Positions 1-8,420 of a stretch of 64,000 nt of DNA are shown here, piece by piece. The stretch covers positions 1-64,000 of the forward strand of contig BMWJ01000017.1 in NCBI GenBank assembly GCA_014651175.1. The letters run 5' to 3'. The notes beneath the pieces were generated by a model. It had not been told where the DNA came from. It saw nothing but the letters and a program-made list of their open reading frames with translations, and did not search any database. Made by a program: the position numbers and the translations under genes. The DNA is from Streptomyces clavifer. Lineage in GTDB: Bacteria; Actinomycetota; Actinomycetes; Streptomycetales; Streptomycetaceae. Within the stretch, counting starts at the first letter, position 1; each line of letters starts with the position of its first letter.

Positions 1-372
1 TGGCTCGGTGCCGAGGGCATGCCGCGCCGGTACGCGGACTACCTCGCGGCCGACGGCTTCACCACGCTCAACACCGTCTCCACCGTCGCCTCCTTCCTGC
101 TGGGCCTTTCGATGCTTCCCTTCCTCTACAACGTCTGGAAGACCGCCAAGTACGCAAAGCAGGTCGAGGTCGATGACCCGTGGGGATACGGCCGTTCGCT
201 CGAATGGGCCACATCGTGCCCGCCGCCGCGCCACAACTTCCTCACGCTGCCGCGTATCCGCTCCGAGTCCCCGGCGTTCGACCTGCATTACCCCTCCATC
301 CGCGCTCTCGAGGAGGAGACGAACCGTCCCGCCGACTCCGTCACCGTGGCACCCGGGGACAAACAGGAATGA
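1..372 (+). CDS. ctaD: Cytochrome c oxidase subunit I, C-terminal part (5' end outside window)
   Basis: This is the last 123 codons of the haem-copper oxidase catalytic subunit, the aa3-type terminal oxidase that reduces oxygen to water at the plasma membrane. The frame is open from base 1, so the start lies upstream of the window. Visible are one transmembrane segment (about residues 22-42 of the fragment, [20 protein letters not shown]) and the polar tail with [25 protein letters not shown], which is characteristic of the actinobacterial CtaD C-terminus. The haem and copper ligands would lie in the missing part. The assignment rests on this tail and is strong. Confidence 0.93.
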   Translation, partial: WLGAEGMPRRYADYLAADGFTTLNTVSTVASFLLGLSMLPFLYNVWKTAKYAKQVEVDDPWGYGRSLEWATSCPPPRHNFLTLPRIRSESPAFDLHYPSIRALEEETNRPADSVTVAPGDKQE

Positions 373-411
373 GGCCGGCCCGGGACGACCGTCCATCGAG
401 AGGAGGAGTGC

Positions 412-756
412 GTGAAACCCGACAAGGAGAGCGCCGCCCGCGGCCTGGCACAGGTGGAGGGGTACCTGCTCTGGAACGCCGAGGTGGAGGAGGCCCGCCG
501 CCGGGCCGTCCGTTTCACCGAACAGCTGCCCTGGCTCACCACCGCGCAACGTGAGAACGTCGAACGCGTCTACGTCACGGACCGGGTCGCGGCCTGCCGG
601 GAGTCCCTCACCAAGGTCGCCGACCGGGCGGCCGAGCTCCGGGGCGAGTACACCGCGCGGTACGACCGGCTGAGAGCGCGCTGCGTGGCGGTGTCGGCGC
701 TCACCGTCGGCGCGGTGAGCGGCACCTTCATGGCACTGGTCCTGCTCGGCCGGTGA
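412..756 (+). CDS. Small protein with one C-terminal membrane segment, unknown function
   Basis: A 114-residue protein starting at a GTG that follows a strong ribosome site (GAGAGGAGGAG, about 4 nt spacing). Residues 1-85 are charged and look helical (many E/R/A). Residues about 88-112 are a hydrophobic segment (VSALTVGAVSGTFMALVLLG), so the protein is probably a tail-anchored membrane protein facing the cytoplasm. It lies 39 bp after ctaD on the same strand and may be co-transcribed with it. I do not recognise the family; a link to cytochrome oxidase is inference from position only. Confidence 0.75.
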   Translation: MKPDKESAARGLAQVEGYLLWNAEVEEARRRAVRFTEQLPWLTTAQRENVERVYVTDRVAACRESLTKVADRAAELRGEYTARYDRLRARCVAVSALTVGAVSGTFMALVLLGR

Positions 757-819
757 CGATCGGCCCCCGGGTGTCCGAAGCGGTGACCGGGCAGCCGGGG
801 GATCGGACACCGGCCCGGG

Positions 820-2685
820 TCACAGGGCCGACATCTCCCGGCGCGGCCCCGTCCACGCCTGGTCGAGCTCGGACAGGTGTACGGCGAGCCGCTCGGCATG
901 CGCAGACGGCAGTCGGTCGGCCCGGTGGCCCAGGTGCACGGCGCACGCGGTCGTGGTGTCGATGAGCCGCTCCACCGCACCCGCGACCCCGTCGGACCCC
1001 GCGGAATGCCGTGCCACCGGGGGCAGTTCGGCCGCTGTCAGATCGATGGCCGTACGCGCCGCGGCCAACGACCTGTAGGCGTCACGCCGCAGCGCGCCCC
1101 GCCCGGCGTGGTCCTCCGGAGCGTCCAGGACGTGGCCGAGATAGCGATGGGCCGCACCCACCGCCGTGTCCAGAGCGGCCCGTACGGTGTGCCCTCGCCG
1201 GCCGGGCAGCGGAAGATGACCGGCGAGCAGCACCGTCCCGCACGCCAGCAGGGATTCCACGACCCGCCCCCAAGCGGCGGGAGGTTCTCCGCCCAGCAGG
1301 ACGAGGGACAGCACGAGCACGGTGACGACCGCCGTCTGCACCGCGAAGTGGCGGGTGGCGACCGGCAGGAGCGCACCGCAGAGCGCGACCGCACCGACGA
1401 GCGGGTACGGGCCGGACAGCACACCGGACAGCAGCAGCGCCGACAGACCGAAGACCGCGGCACCCGCGACCGTGCCCACGGCCCGGCACAGGACCCGGGA
1501 GACCAGCGGTCCCAGATCCGGCTTGACGAGGAACACGGTGGTGGCGGGCAGCCAGTACCAGTGCTCGTGATGCAGCCACTGCGCGACGACCGTACTCGTC
1601 GCGCAGCACACCGCCACCCGCAGGCCGTACTCGCGGCCCGCGGCACTCCACGCCCGTTTCGGGGCCGAGCCTTCAGGGCGCCCCTTCGCCGTACCCTGGG
1701 ACGACCTTTCAGGCCGGTCGAAGACCGCCGCGGCCCGCAGCAGAGCGTCGTCGAGAGCGCGCAGTCCGGCATCCGTCCGTGCCGGGGCGGGCAGCGGACC
1801 GCAGGACCCGCCCGTACGCACCGCGTCCGCCAGCCTGCGGGGACCCGCCACGAGACGGGCGGGCAGCGGCACACCTGCCCAGGCCAGCGCGGTCGCCGCC
1901 TCGACCAGTGGGAAGGCCGCCGCGTACAGGGCGTGCAGCCGGCGCTCGGCGGCCGAACCCGACCGGCTGCGCAGCCGCGGCCCGGCCAGTGCGTCCTGCG
2001 CCTGGTCGAGGGCGGCGCTGAGGGCCGCCCTGCTGTCCAGGGCCCGCGGTCCGCCTGTCGCCCGCAGCAGCCGTGACACTGACTCGTACACGGCGGCCAC
2101 CGCCTCCCGCTCCCCGTCCAGGCGGTACGGGCCGTTCCCCGGGCGGCCGGGGGACGGGAGCACCAGCCGCAGCAGCAGGAGCCAGCCCGCGCCGGCCAGG
2201 AACAGCAACGCGCGGGCCGGGCCGGGCTCCGGCAACGGCATACCGGCCCCGATCACCGCCGCGACCAGCACCTGCGTCCCACACGAGGAGGCCACCGGCC
2301 CCGTCGAGCTGAAGGCTCCGGCGACCAGCCCCAGGACCCCGAACACCAACGGCAGCACGACGAGGGACCGGCCACCGCCCGCGGCAGCCGCGATCATCGT
2401 GCCGAGCAGCAGCCCCGCCGAGCCGGCCAGCGCCGGAACGCCCAGCCGGGTGACCGCGGCACGCCTGCTGCCGGGCCGGTCGTTGATCCCGGCCAGCATC
2501 GCGCCCAGTGCGACAGGCACTCCGGCGGTCGGCCGTTCGGCGAGCACCGCGAGGAGCAGCGGCAGCGAGGCCAGCGCCCCCCGCATCACCGCATGCCACG
2601 GAACCGGCCCGCGCTGGGCCCGCAGCACATGACCGAGCCACGGGGGGAGGGGAGGAGGACTGGACGCAATAGCGGGTGTGAACAC
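820..2685 (-). CDS. FUSC-family (aromatic acid exporter-like) membrane protein
   Basis: A 621-residue protein with two hydrophobic halves. Membrane segments run from about 30 to 200 (LASLPLLLAVLAERPTAGVP, LLLGTMIAAAA, VLPLVFGVLGLVAGAFSS) and again from about 345 to 490, where the second block contains HHEHWYWLPATTVFLVKPDL followed by LVSRVLCRAVGTVAGAAVFG. That second block is the typical signature of the fusaric acid resistance / AaeB-type FUSC module. Cytoplasmic soluble regions follow each half. The likely role is efflux of aromatic or other organic acids; the substrate is unknown. It is monocistronic, downstream of the sigma-CAP gene and separated from it by a strong hairpin. Confidence 0.85.
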   Translation of the reverse strand: MFTPAIASSPPPLPPWLGHVLRAQRGPVPWHAVMRGALASLPLLLAVLAERPTAGVPVALGAMLAGINDRPGSRRAAVTRLGVPALAGSAGLLLGTMIAAAAGGGRSLVVLPLVFGVLGLVAGAFSSTGPVASSCGTQVLVAAVIGAGMPLPEPGPARALLFLAGAGWLLLLRLVLPSPGRPGNGPYRLDGEREAVAAVYESVSRLLRATGGPRALDSRAALSAALDQAQDALAGPRLRSRSGSAAERRLHALYAAAFPLVEAATALAWAGVPLPARLVAGPRRLADAVRTGGSCGPLPAPARTDAGLRALDDALLRAAAVFDRPERSSQGTAKGRPEGSAPKRAWSAAGREYGLRVAVCCATSTVVAQWLHHEHWYWLPATTVFLVKPDLGPLVSRVLCRAVGTVAGAAVFGLSALLLSGVLSGPYPLVGAVALCGALLPVATRHFAVQTAVVTVLVLSLVLLGGEPPAAWGRVVESLLACGTVLLAGHLPLPGRRGHTVRAALDTAVGAAHRYLGHVLDAPEDHAGRGALRRDAYRSLAAARTAIDLTAAELPPVARHSAGSDGVAGAVERLIDTTTACAVHLGHRADRLPSAHAERLAVHLSELDQAWTGPRREMSAL

Positions 2686-2800
2686 CGGGCTCCTGTCCGC
2701 GCGGGGATAGCGTCATATCGCCCGGCGGACGCCTTCGGCCTGGGCGTGACCCCCAGCCTAGATCCCTCACGTGGAGAGGGTGCTACCTGATCATTTCCGC

Positions 2801-2847
2801 GGTGTGACGGCGCGCGGGACCGACGCGGTCCCGCGCGTCGTCACACC
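2801..2847. terminator. Strong hairpin terminator downstream of the sigma-CAP gene
   Basis: Two 21-nt arms (2801-2821 and 2827-2847) pair with a single mismatch around a 5-nt loop. The hairpin overlaps the stop codon of the sigma-CAP gene and insulates it from the FUSC gene. There is no T run, as is usual in high-GC actinobacteria. Confidence 0.8.
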
Positions 2848-4430
2848 GCCGTGCCGAAGTTCTGCGTCCAGACGGGGCCGCCCGACGACTCCTGCCGGCC
2901 GACGCCGATCTCCTTGAACGCGCAGTTGAGTATGTTCGCCTTGTGGCCGGGGCTGTTCATCCACGCCTCCATCACCGCGGCCGCGGTGGGCTGCCCCTTC
3001 GCGATGTTCTCGCCGTACGTGCTCCAGCGGTACCCGGCGGAGGTGATGCGCGCGCCGGGGTCCGTACCGTCCGGCGACGTGTGCGAGAAGTAGTCGCGCT
3101 CCACCATGTCCGCGGAATGACGCGATGCGGCCGTCGCGAGTCGGTCGTTGGTGCTCACCGCGCCGCAGCCCTCCTTCGCCCGCTCCGCGTTGACCAGGTT
3201 CATGACCTCCTCCGCATCCGAGTCGGAGGTCGGCTTCGCGGGCTCCGGCGGCGGCGCGGCGGACGGCTTCGAGGACGAAGTGCGCGGACTGGGGACAGCC
3301 TCGGGGGTTGGGGAAGCGGTCTTGGCCTTGGTCCTGGACGGTGAGGGAGAGGCGGATGCCGACGAGGGCGAGGGCGAGGGCGATGGTGAAGCGGCCGGCG
3401 GCGCCGACGTGGTGTCCGGGGCCGACGGTCCCGACAGGGGCGCGACCGCCGTCGATGGCCCCTCGTCCCCGTCATCCGTGTAGAGGTGGACCGCGGCGCC
3501 ACCGCTCCCCAGCGCCGCGACCGCCACCAGTCCCGCCACCACGATGGTGCGGCGGCGGCGCCTGACCTCGTCCCGGCGCCGCTCGGCGCGTCCGGGACCC
3601 GACAGCCGTGTGACCCCGGTGCGTACGGCGCCGGTGGAGAGGATGTCCGCCGGACCGCCGGCGGCGGACGCCGCCGGGGGGACCAGCGCCAGGCCCACCA
3701 GCAGACCCTCCGCCGGGACCAGGCCGGACCCGTGCCCCGAGCAGACCGTGCAGTCCCGCGCGTGCCTGGCCAGACGCTTGCGCCAGAGAGCCGACGGCGC
3801 ACCGTCCCACTGGGCGGTGAGGTCCTCCAGCAGGATGCAGCGCGGCCGTGCGGCCAGCGCCCGTACCACCAGTCTGGCCGCCTCGAGCTGCGCCTTCATC
3901 CGCTGCACACGGACCGCGGTGTGCTGCGGCGACAGTTCGAGCGCGCCGGCGACCTCGCTCCGGGACAGTTCACCGGCCGTCTCCAGCCACCACAGGGACA
4001 GCAGCGCCCGGTCGTCCTCGTCCAGCCACCGGGTGGCCTCGGCGGCCTCGCGGCGCTGCCCCGTCAGGCCGAGGCGGACGATCGTCAGCTCCACGAAGTC
4101 CGACGCGGGATCGACGACGTCGTATGCGACCTCCATCGGGTCGGCGGATATCTCCCCGGTCCTGCGCGTACGCCAGTGACCGCGTATCTCGTTCATGGTG
4201 ATGGCCACGAACCAGGACCGGAAGCTCCCGGGGGAGCGCAAGGAGGGCAGGCCGCGAAGCATGCGCAGCACACTGTCCTGCACCACGTCGTCGACGTCCG
4301 CGTGACCGTTCAGCGCACGGCCGACGATGTTGTAGACCAGAGGCAGATACGACGCGACGAGCTGGTCCTGCGCCTGCTTGTCCCCCTTCTGCGCCGCCTT
4401 GATCAACGCCGACTCGCGTGCCTCGCCCAT
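2841..4430 (-). CDS. Membrane-anchored ECF sigma factor fused to an extracellular CAP (SCP) domain
   Basis: A 529-residue protein in modular order. Residues about 10-95 are sigma region 2 (YLPLVYNIVGRAL, DVDDVVQDSVLRMLRG, SFRSWFVAITMNEIRGHWR). Residues about 125-190 are sigma region 4. A zinc-finger-like H223-x3-C227-x2-C230 resembles the anti-sigma ZAS motif. One membrane span lies at about 295-318, followed by a low-complexity Pro/Ser linker. A CAP/SCP domain occupies about 410-529 (MNLVNAERAKEGC, HSADMVERDYFSHTSPDG, YGENIAKGQ, AWMNSPGHKANILN). The start was set at 4430 because region 2 begins there; an upstream in-frame ATG at 4550 adds only a non-conserved leader. Inference: an extracellular signal sensed by the CAP domain controls the tethered sigma factor. 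Confidence 0.9.
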   Translation of the reverse strand: MGEARESALIKAAQKGDKQAQDQLVASYLPLVYNIVGRALNGHADVDDVVQDSVLRMLRGLPSLRSPGSFRSWFVAITMNEIRGHWRTRRTGEISADPMEVAYDVVDPASDFVELTIVRLGLTGQRREAAEATRWLDEDDRALLSLWWLETAGELSRSEVAGALELSPQHTAVRVQRMKAQLEAARLVVRALAARPRCILLEDLTAQWDGAPSALWRKRLARHARDCTVCSGHGSGLVPAEGLLVGLALVPPAASAAGGPADILSTGAVRTGVTRLSGPGRAERRRDEVRRRRRTIVVAGLVAVAALGSGGAAVHLYTDDGDEGPSTAVAPLSGPSAPDTTSAPPAASPSPSPSPSSASASPSPSRTKAKTASPTPEAVPSPRTSSSKPSAAPPPEPAKPTSDSDAEEVMNLVNAERAKEGCGAVSTNDRLATAASRHSADMVERDYFSHTSPDGTDPGARITSAGYRWSTYGENIAKGQPTAAAVMEAWMNSPGHKANILNCAFKEIGVGRQESSGGPVWTQNFGTAV

Positions 4431-4557
4431 ACAGTGCTCACTCTTCCGGGGTCCTGTTCCGTCACTTCCCACACTCGGGAGACGCTGTGCGGCGGGGATG
4501 ATAACAGGAATCCGGCCACGCGGTCGCCCGCCCCTCACGTATCCGGGCATACCGCGC

Positions 4558-4588
4558 GCCGGGCCCCAGCACTGTCACGGGGCCCGGC
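4558..4588. terminator. Hairpin terminator downstream of the 64-residue gene
   Basis: Ten-base perfect arms GCCGGGCCCC (4558-4567) and GGGGCCCGGC (4579-4588) with an 11-nt loop, in the gap between the 4632-4826 gene and the sigma-CAP start. Confidence 0.6.
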
Positions 4589-4631
4589 ACGTGAGGTCGG
4601 CGGGTACGGCGGCACCGTCGCCGCCTTCGGG

Positions 4632-4826
4632 TCAGTGACGCCGAGGACTGTCGGGGCCCTGATCCTCGCCGAGCTGCTGCCGCAGCTTCTCCTGGCCGGT
4701 GTCGACGTGCTTGCTGTACTTGCCCTGAGTCCGGTCGTCGATCATGTCGCCGGCTTTGTCGATGCCCTTCCCGGCCTGGTCCTCGTGCCCCTTGAGCATC
4801 TTCTTGATCTTGTCCAACGCGGACAT
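4632..4826 (-). CDS. Small charged antitoxin-like protein (Rv0909-type)
   Basis: A 64-residue hydrophilic protein beginning MSALDKIKKMLKGHEDQAGK, with KAGDMIDDRTQGKYSKHVDTG in the middle. This matches the widespread small actinobacterial 'antitoxin' family exemplified by Rv0909. The Shine-Dalgarno CCAGGAGG lies just upstream of the ATG at 4826. No toxin partner of the usual SRPBCC type (Rv0910-like) is adjacent, although SRPBCC proteins occur elsewhere in the window. The antitoxin role is a family label, not shown here; the protein also resembles CsbD-like stress proteins in composition. Confidence 0.72.
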   Translation of the reverse strand: MSALDKIKKMLKGHEDQAGKGIDKAGDMIDDRTQGKYSKHVDTGQEKLRQQLGEDQGPDSPRRH

Positions 4827-5152
4827 GGTTTCCCTCCTGGACTCGGCGTCCCCCGCCCGTCCAGGGTCACCGCTGATGGCCCCGCCCGCATCCGCGAGTG
4901 ATCGCGACGCAGGTCCGCGCGGCCCCGGAGGTGTGAAGGCCGTGTGGATGGGCAGATACCGGTTGACCAGGAGGAGGAGGTGGTGGCCGTGGGCCGCATC
5001 CAGATCGTCCGCCGTCCGCAGCCCCCCACGGGGCCGCCCCCGCTGGACCTGCGCACCCCGTCCGGACGGACCCTCCCGTACTGACCTCCGGCCGATCCCC
5101 GTGGCGGTCTCGTCGTCCCGCGCGGTGAGCGCGGAGTGGTGAGGTTTCTGCC

Positions 5153-5962
5153 ATGACAGATCCCCGACAACCACCGGCAGCAGACCGGCTGCAGACCGAC
5201 CGGCCGCACTCCGCCCGTGTCTGGAACTACCTCCTCGGAGGCAAGGACCACTACCCGGCCGATGCCGCGGCGGGCGAGATGATCCTGAAGACGTTCCCCG
5301 ACATCGCGGGTATCGCGCGCGATCAACGGGCCTTCCTGGCCCGTGCCGTCCGCTTCCTGACCGGCGAAGCGGGGATCCGGCAGTTCCTCGACATCGGTAC
5401 GGGCCTGCCCACGGCGAACAACACACACGAGGTCGCCCAGTGGTCGGCCCCCGAATCCAGGGTCGTGTACGTCGACAACGATCCGCTCGTGCTGACCCAT
5501 GCCCGCGCGCTGCTGACGAGCACGCCCGAGGGCGCCTGTGCCTATGTCGACGCGGATGTGCGTGACACCGGCCGCGTCCTCGACGAGGCCGCCCGCACCA
5601 TCGATCTCACCCGGCCCGTCGGTCTGACCCTGCTGGGCATCATGGGCCAGCTCCCCGACGAGGAGGACCCGTGGGACCTGGTCCGACGACTGCTGGCAGC
5701 TCTCCCCTCCGGCAGCTATCTGGCGCTCGCCGACGGCACCGACACCAGCGAGACCATGACCCGGGCCATCGACGCGTACAACGCCAGTTCTGTCAGCTCG
5801 TACCATCTGCGTAGCCCGGCGCGGATCGCCGAGTTCTTCGACGGGCTGGACGTGGTCGCGCCCGGCGTCGTCAGGATCGCGGCCTGGCGCCCCGAGCCCG
5901 GCCGCGACGGCGAGCACCTCCCGCCCGGCCACGCGGTCAGCGGCGTGGGACGCAAGCCCTGA
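5153..5962 (+). CDS. SAM-dependent methyltransferase, DUF574 family
   Basis: A 269-residue protein with the family opening RPHSARVWNYLLGGKDHYPA, where the NYLLGGKD segment is diagnostic. It then has the SAM-binding loop FLDIGTGLPTANNTHEVAQ and the acidic strand VVYVDNDPLVLTHARALL. The ending GVGRKP is also typical of the family. Streptomyces carry many paralogues; the methyl acceptor is unknown. It reads divergently from the 64-residue gene with about 325 bp between, in which I see no clear operator. A second, diverged paralogue lies at 13.8-14.6 kb. Confidence 0.88.
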   Translation: MTDPRQPPAADRLQTDRPHSARVWNYLLGGKDHYPADAAAGEMILKTFPDIAGIARDQRAFLARAVRFLTGEAGIRQFLDIGTGLPTANNTHEVAQWSAPESRVVYVDNDPLVLTHARALLTSTPEGACAYVDADVRDTGRVLDEAARTIDLTRPVGLTLLGIMGQLPDEEDPWDLVRRLLAALPSGSYLALADGTDTSETMTRAIDAYNASSVSSYHLRSPARIAEFFDGLDVVAPGVVRIAAWRPEPGRDGEHLPPGHAVSGVGRKP

Positions 5963-6034
5963 GACGGGGCAGGGCCCGAATCGACACGCACGGCCCCGCC
6001 GGGAGCGGACAGGCGGAGCGTAAGCTCCTGAGGC

Positions 6035-7351
6035 ATGATCGATCATTCGGCGCCGGCCCCGTCCGCGCGACAGACGAACTGGGCGGGCAACGTCACCTTC
6101 GGGGCCCGCAGGCTCCACACACCCACCTCGGTGGCAGAGCTCCGGGCCGTCGTCGCCGCGGGGACGGCGGTACGGGCGCTGGGCACCGGCCACTCCTTCA
6201 ACACCGTGGCCGACACCCGGGGTGACCTGATATCGGTCGCGGGGCTGCCCCGCACCATCGAGATCGACAGGCAGGCCAGGACGGCCACGGTGAGCGCAGG
6301 GCTGCGCTTCGGCGAGCTCACCGGCACCCTGCACCGCAGTGGACTGGCGCTCCACAACCTGGGCTCACTGCCCCACATCTCACTCGCCGGCGCCTGCGCC
6401 ACCGGTACCCACGGGTCGGGCGTCGCCAACCGCTCCCTCGCGGGTGCCGTCCGCGCCCTGGAGTTCGTCACCGCCGACGGCGCGATCCTCGTACTGGAGC
6501 GCGGCGACGCGGACTTCCCCGGGGCCGTGGTCTCCCTGGGCGCACTGGGAGTGGTGACCCGCCTGACCCTGGACCTCGTGCCCGCTTTCGACGTGCAGCA
6601 GTGGGTGTACGAGGGGCTGCCCCAGGAACAGCTGCTCGGCCGCTTCGACGAGGTGATGTCCGCGGCGTACAGCGTGAGCCTGTTCACTGCCTGGCGCGGT
6701 GGCCCGGTCGATCAGGTGTGGCTGAAGCAGCGGGTCGGCCAGGAGGGGCCCCGCATCGCGCCGTCCCGGTGGCTCGGCGCCACGCTCGCGGACAGGCCGA
6801 GGCATCCCGTCCCCGGGATGCCGGCCGAGCACACCACGCAGCAGCAGGGGGTCCCCGGCCCCTGGCACGCCCGGCTGCCCCACTTCCGGCTCGAGTTCAC
6901 CCCGAGCAACGGCGACGAACTGCAGTCGGAGTACTTCGTGGCCCGGCACGACGCCGTGGCGGCCTACGAGGCCCTCGACCGGATCAAGGAGCGCATCGCG
7001 CCACTCCTGCAGATCGGCGAGATCCGTACGGTGGCCGGCGACGACCTGTGGCTCAGCCCGGCCCAGGGCACGGACGCGGTGGCCTTCCACTTCACGTGGG
7101 TGCCCGACACCGCCGCAGTCCTACCCGTCCTGGGGGCGATCGAGGAAGCGCTGGCACCGTTCGGCGCCCGGCCCCACTGGGGCAAGGTCTTCACCACCCC
7201 GTCCAGCACTCTGCGCGGCCTGTACCGCCACTACGCCGATTTCGAGCGCCTGACCGCCCGTCTCGACCCCACCGGAACGTTCCGCAACGCCTTCCTGCAG
7301 CAGCACTTCCCCCGGGCCGCCGACGGCCCCGACGCCGAGCGCACCGGCTGA
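6035..7351 (+). CDS. FAD-linked sugar-alcohol oxidase, alditol/xylitol oxidase type
   Basis: A 438-residue vanillyl-alcohol-oxidase-fold flavoprotein. TNWAGNVTFGARRLHTP opens the FAD domain. RALGTGHSFN contains His53, equivalent to the covalent FAD attachment histidine of alditol oxidase. LPHISLAGACATGTHGSG completes the dinucleotide site. The C-terminal cap ends with HWGKVFTT and DFERLTARLDPTGTFRNAFL, as in AldO and D-arabinono-lactone oxidases. Streptomyces AldO oxidises alditols such as xylitol to aldoses with hydrogen peroxide release; the exact substrate here is unproven. It is a single gene convergent with the MASE1 gene, 16 bp apart. Confidence 0.88.
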   Translation: MIDHSAPAPSARQTNWAGNVTFGARRLHTPTSVAELRAVVAAGTAVRALGTGHSFNTVADTRGDLISVAGLPRTIEIDRQARTATVSAGLRFGELTGTLHRSGLALHNLGSLPHISLAGACATGTHGSGVANRSLAGAVRALEFVTADGAILVLERGDADFPGAVVSLGALGVVTRLTLDLVPAFDVQQWVYEGLPQEQLLGRFDEVMSAAYSVSLFTAWRGGPVDQVWLKQRVGQEGPRIAPSRWLGATLADRPRHPVPGMPAEHTTQQQGVPGPWHARLPHFRLEFTPSNGDELQSEYFVARHDAVAAYEALDRIKERIAPLLQIGEIRTVAGDDLWLSPAQGTDAVAFHFTWVPDTAAVLPVLGAIEEALAPFGARPHWGKVFTTPSSTLRGLYRHYADFERLTARLDPTGTFRNAFLQQHFPRAADGPDAERTG

Positions 7352-7367
7352 GCGGCCGCAGGGCCCG

Positions 7368-8372
7368 TCAGGCCGATCCGTGCCCGTTCCTGAGCTCCGC
7401 GGCCCGGTCCTTCCTCGTCTGGAGCGGTGCGAGCTCCTCCACCAGGGCGGCGAGCTCGTCGCACGCCAGCTCCGTCTCGTAGCGGATGTTGTTGTGCTCG
7501 GCGACGATCGCGGCCAGCAGGAGCGCGGTGAGGGCCACACAGCCGTTGAGGACACAGAGGTTGAGCATGACCTCGAGCACGGAGTGGTCGGCGAACGGGC
7601 CCACCCCGTCGGTTCCGGCGACGATCGCCATGACGGACATCAGGAGCGCGCAGGGGGCGCTGCCGGCCAGCTGGAAGCGGAGGGCGGCCCAGATGAGCAC
7701 CGGGAAGAGGACGTAGATCATCGAAAGCGTGCTGCGGGTCGCGACGACCGTCACTCCCACGGTGACGACGGCCAGCGCTGCCGCCTCCACCCACGGGTCG
7801 CTCAGCCGGGGCATCCTGGCCCTGCGCAGGGCCAGCAGCAACGGGGTGACCATGAGCACCCCCATGGCGTCCCCGGCCCACCAGGCGGACCAGACCGACC
7901 AGAACTTCGACACGGGGAGGTCGCCGGTCAGCATCAGGACGCCAGTGCCGCAGGTCGCACTGAGAAGCATGCCGCCCAAGGCGCCCAGGAAGACCAGGGC
8001 GACACCGTCGCGCAGACGGTCCAGCTCACTGCGGAACCCCACCGCGCGCAGCGCGAGGTAGGAGCACAGCGGGGCCAGTGTGCTTCCTGTGGCGATGCCT
8101 AGGCCGGAAAGGGTCAGACCGCCACTGATAGAGATGACCGTGAGCAGGGCCCCGAGCGCGATCCCCGGCCAGACCCGGAGCCCGAGGTACAGCAGGGACG
8201 CCACGGCGATTCCCGTGGGCGGCCAGAGCGGGCTGACGACAGAACCCTCCACGCTCACCTGTCTGAGGAGGCCGACCCGGCCGGACGCGTAGTAGGCGGC
8301 GGCGATGCCCAGAATCTGCAGTACGGCCACGGTCCGACGTCTGGCTTCCTCGCTTCGGATCACGCGCCTCAT
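7368..8372 (-). CDS. MASE1-domain integral membrane sensor protein
   Basis: A 334-residue protein with eight or so hydrophobic segments spanning residues about 15-295. The pattern YYASGRVGLL, SPLWPPTGIAVASLLYLGLR and WPGIALGALL is typical of MASE1 sensory domains. A short charged, probably coiled tail (CDELAALVEELAPLQTRKDR) follows. Normally MASE1 is fused to an output domain such as GGDEF, histidine kinase or PP2C, but this protein stops after the sensor. The SpoIIE phosphatase gene lies 48 bp upstream on the same strand, so the pair may act as a split receptor and phosphatase. The ligand is unknown. Confidence 0.82.
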   Translation of the reverse strand: MRRVIRSEEARRRTVAVLQILGIAAAYYASGRVGLLRQVSVEGSVVSPLWPPTGIAVASLLYLGLRVWPGIALGALLTVISISGGLTLSGLGIATGSTLAPLCSYLALRAVGFRSELDRLRDGVALVFLGALGGMLLSATCGTGVLMLTGDLPVSKFWSVWSAWWAGDAMGVLMVTPLLLALRRARMPRLSDPWVEAAALAVVTVGVTVVATRSTLSMIYVLFPVLIWAALRFQLAGSAPCALLMSVMAIVAGTDGVGPFADHSVLEVMLNLCVLNGCVALTALLLAAIVAEHNNIRYETELACDELAALVEELAPLQTRKDRAAELRNGHGSA

Positions 8373-8420
8373 CAGACACCGCGCATGACGGCGGGCGGCC
8401 GTGACACGCGCGGCGGGTCC

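Noticed and set aside
877-2076. 399-codon plus-strand frame opposite the FUSC gene
   Set aside because: Gln/Arg/Gly-rich translation with no hydrophobic pattern; the minus-strand FUSC gene explains the region.
4632-4826. Toxin-antitoxin pair
   Set aside because: Only the antitoxin-like protein is present; the adjacent gene is a divergent methyltransferase, not a toxin.
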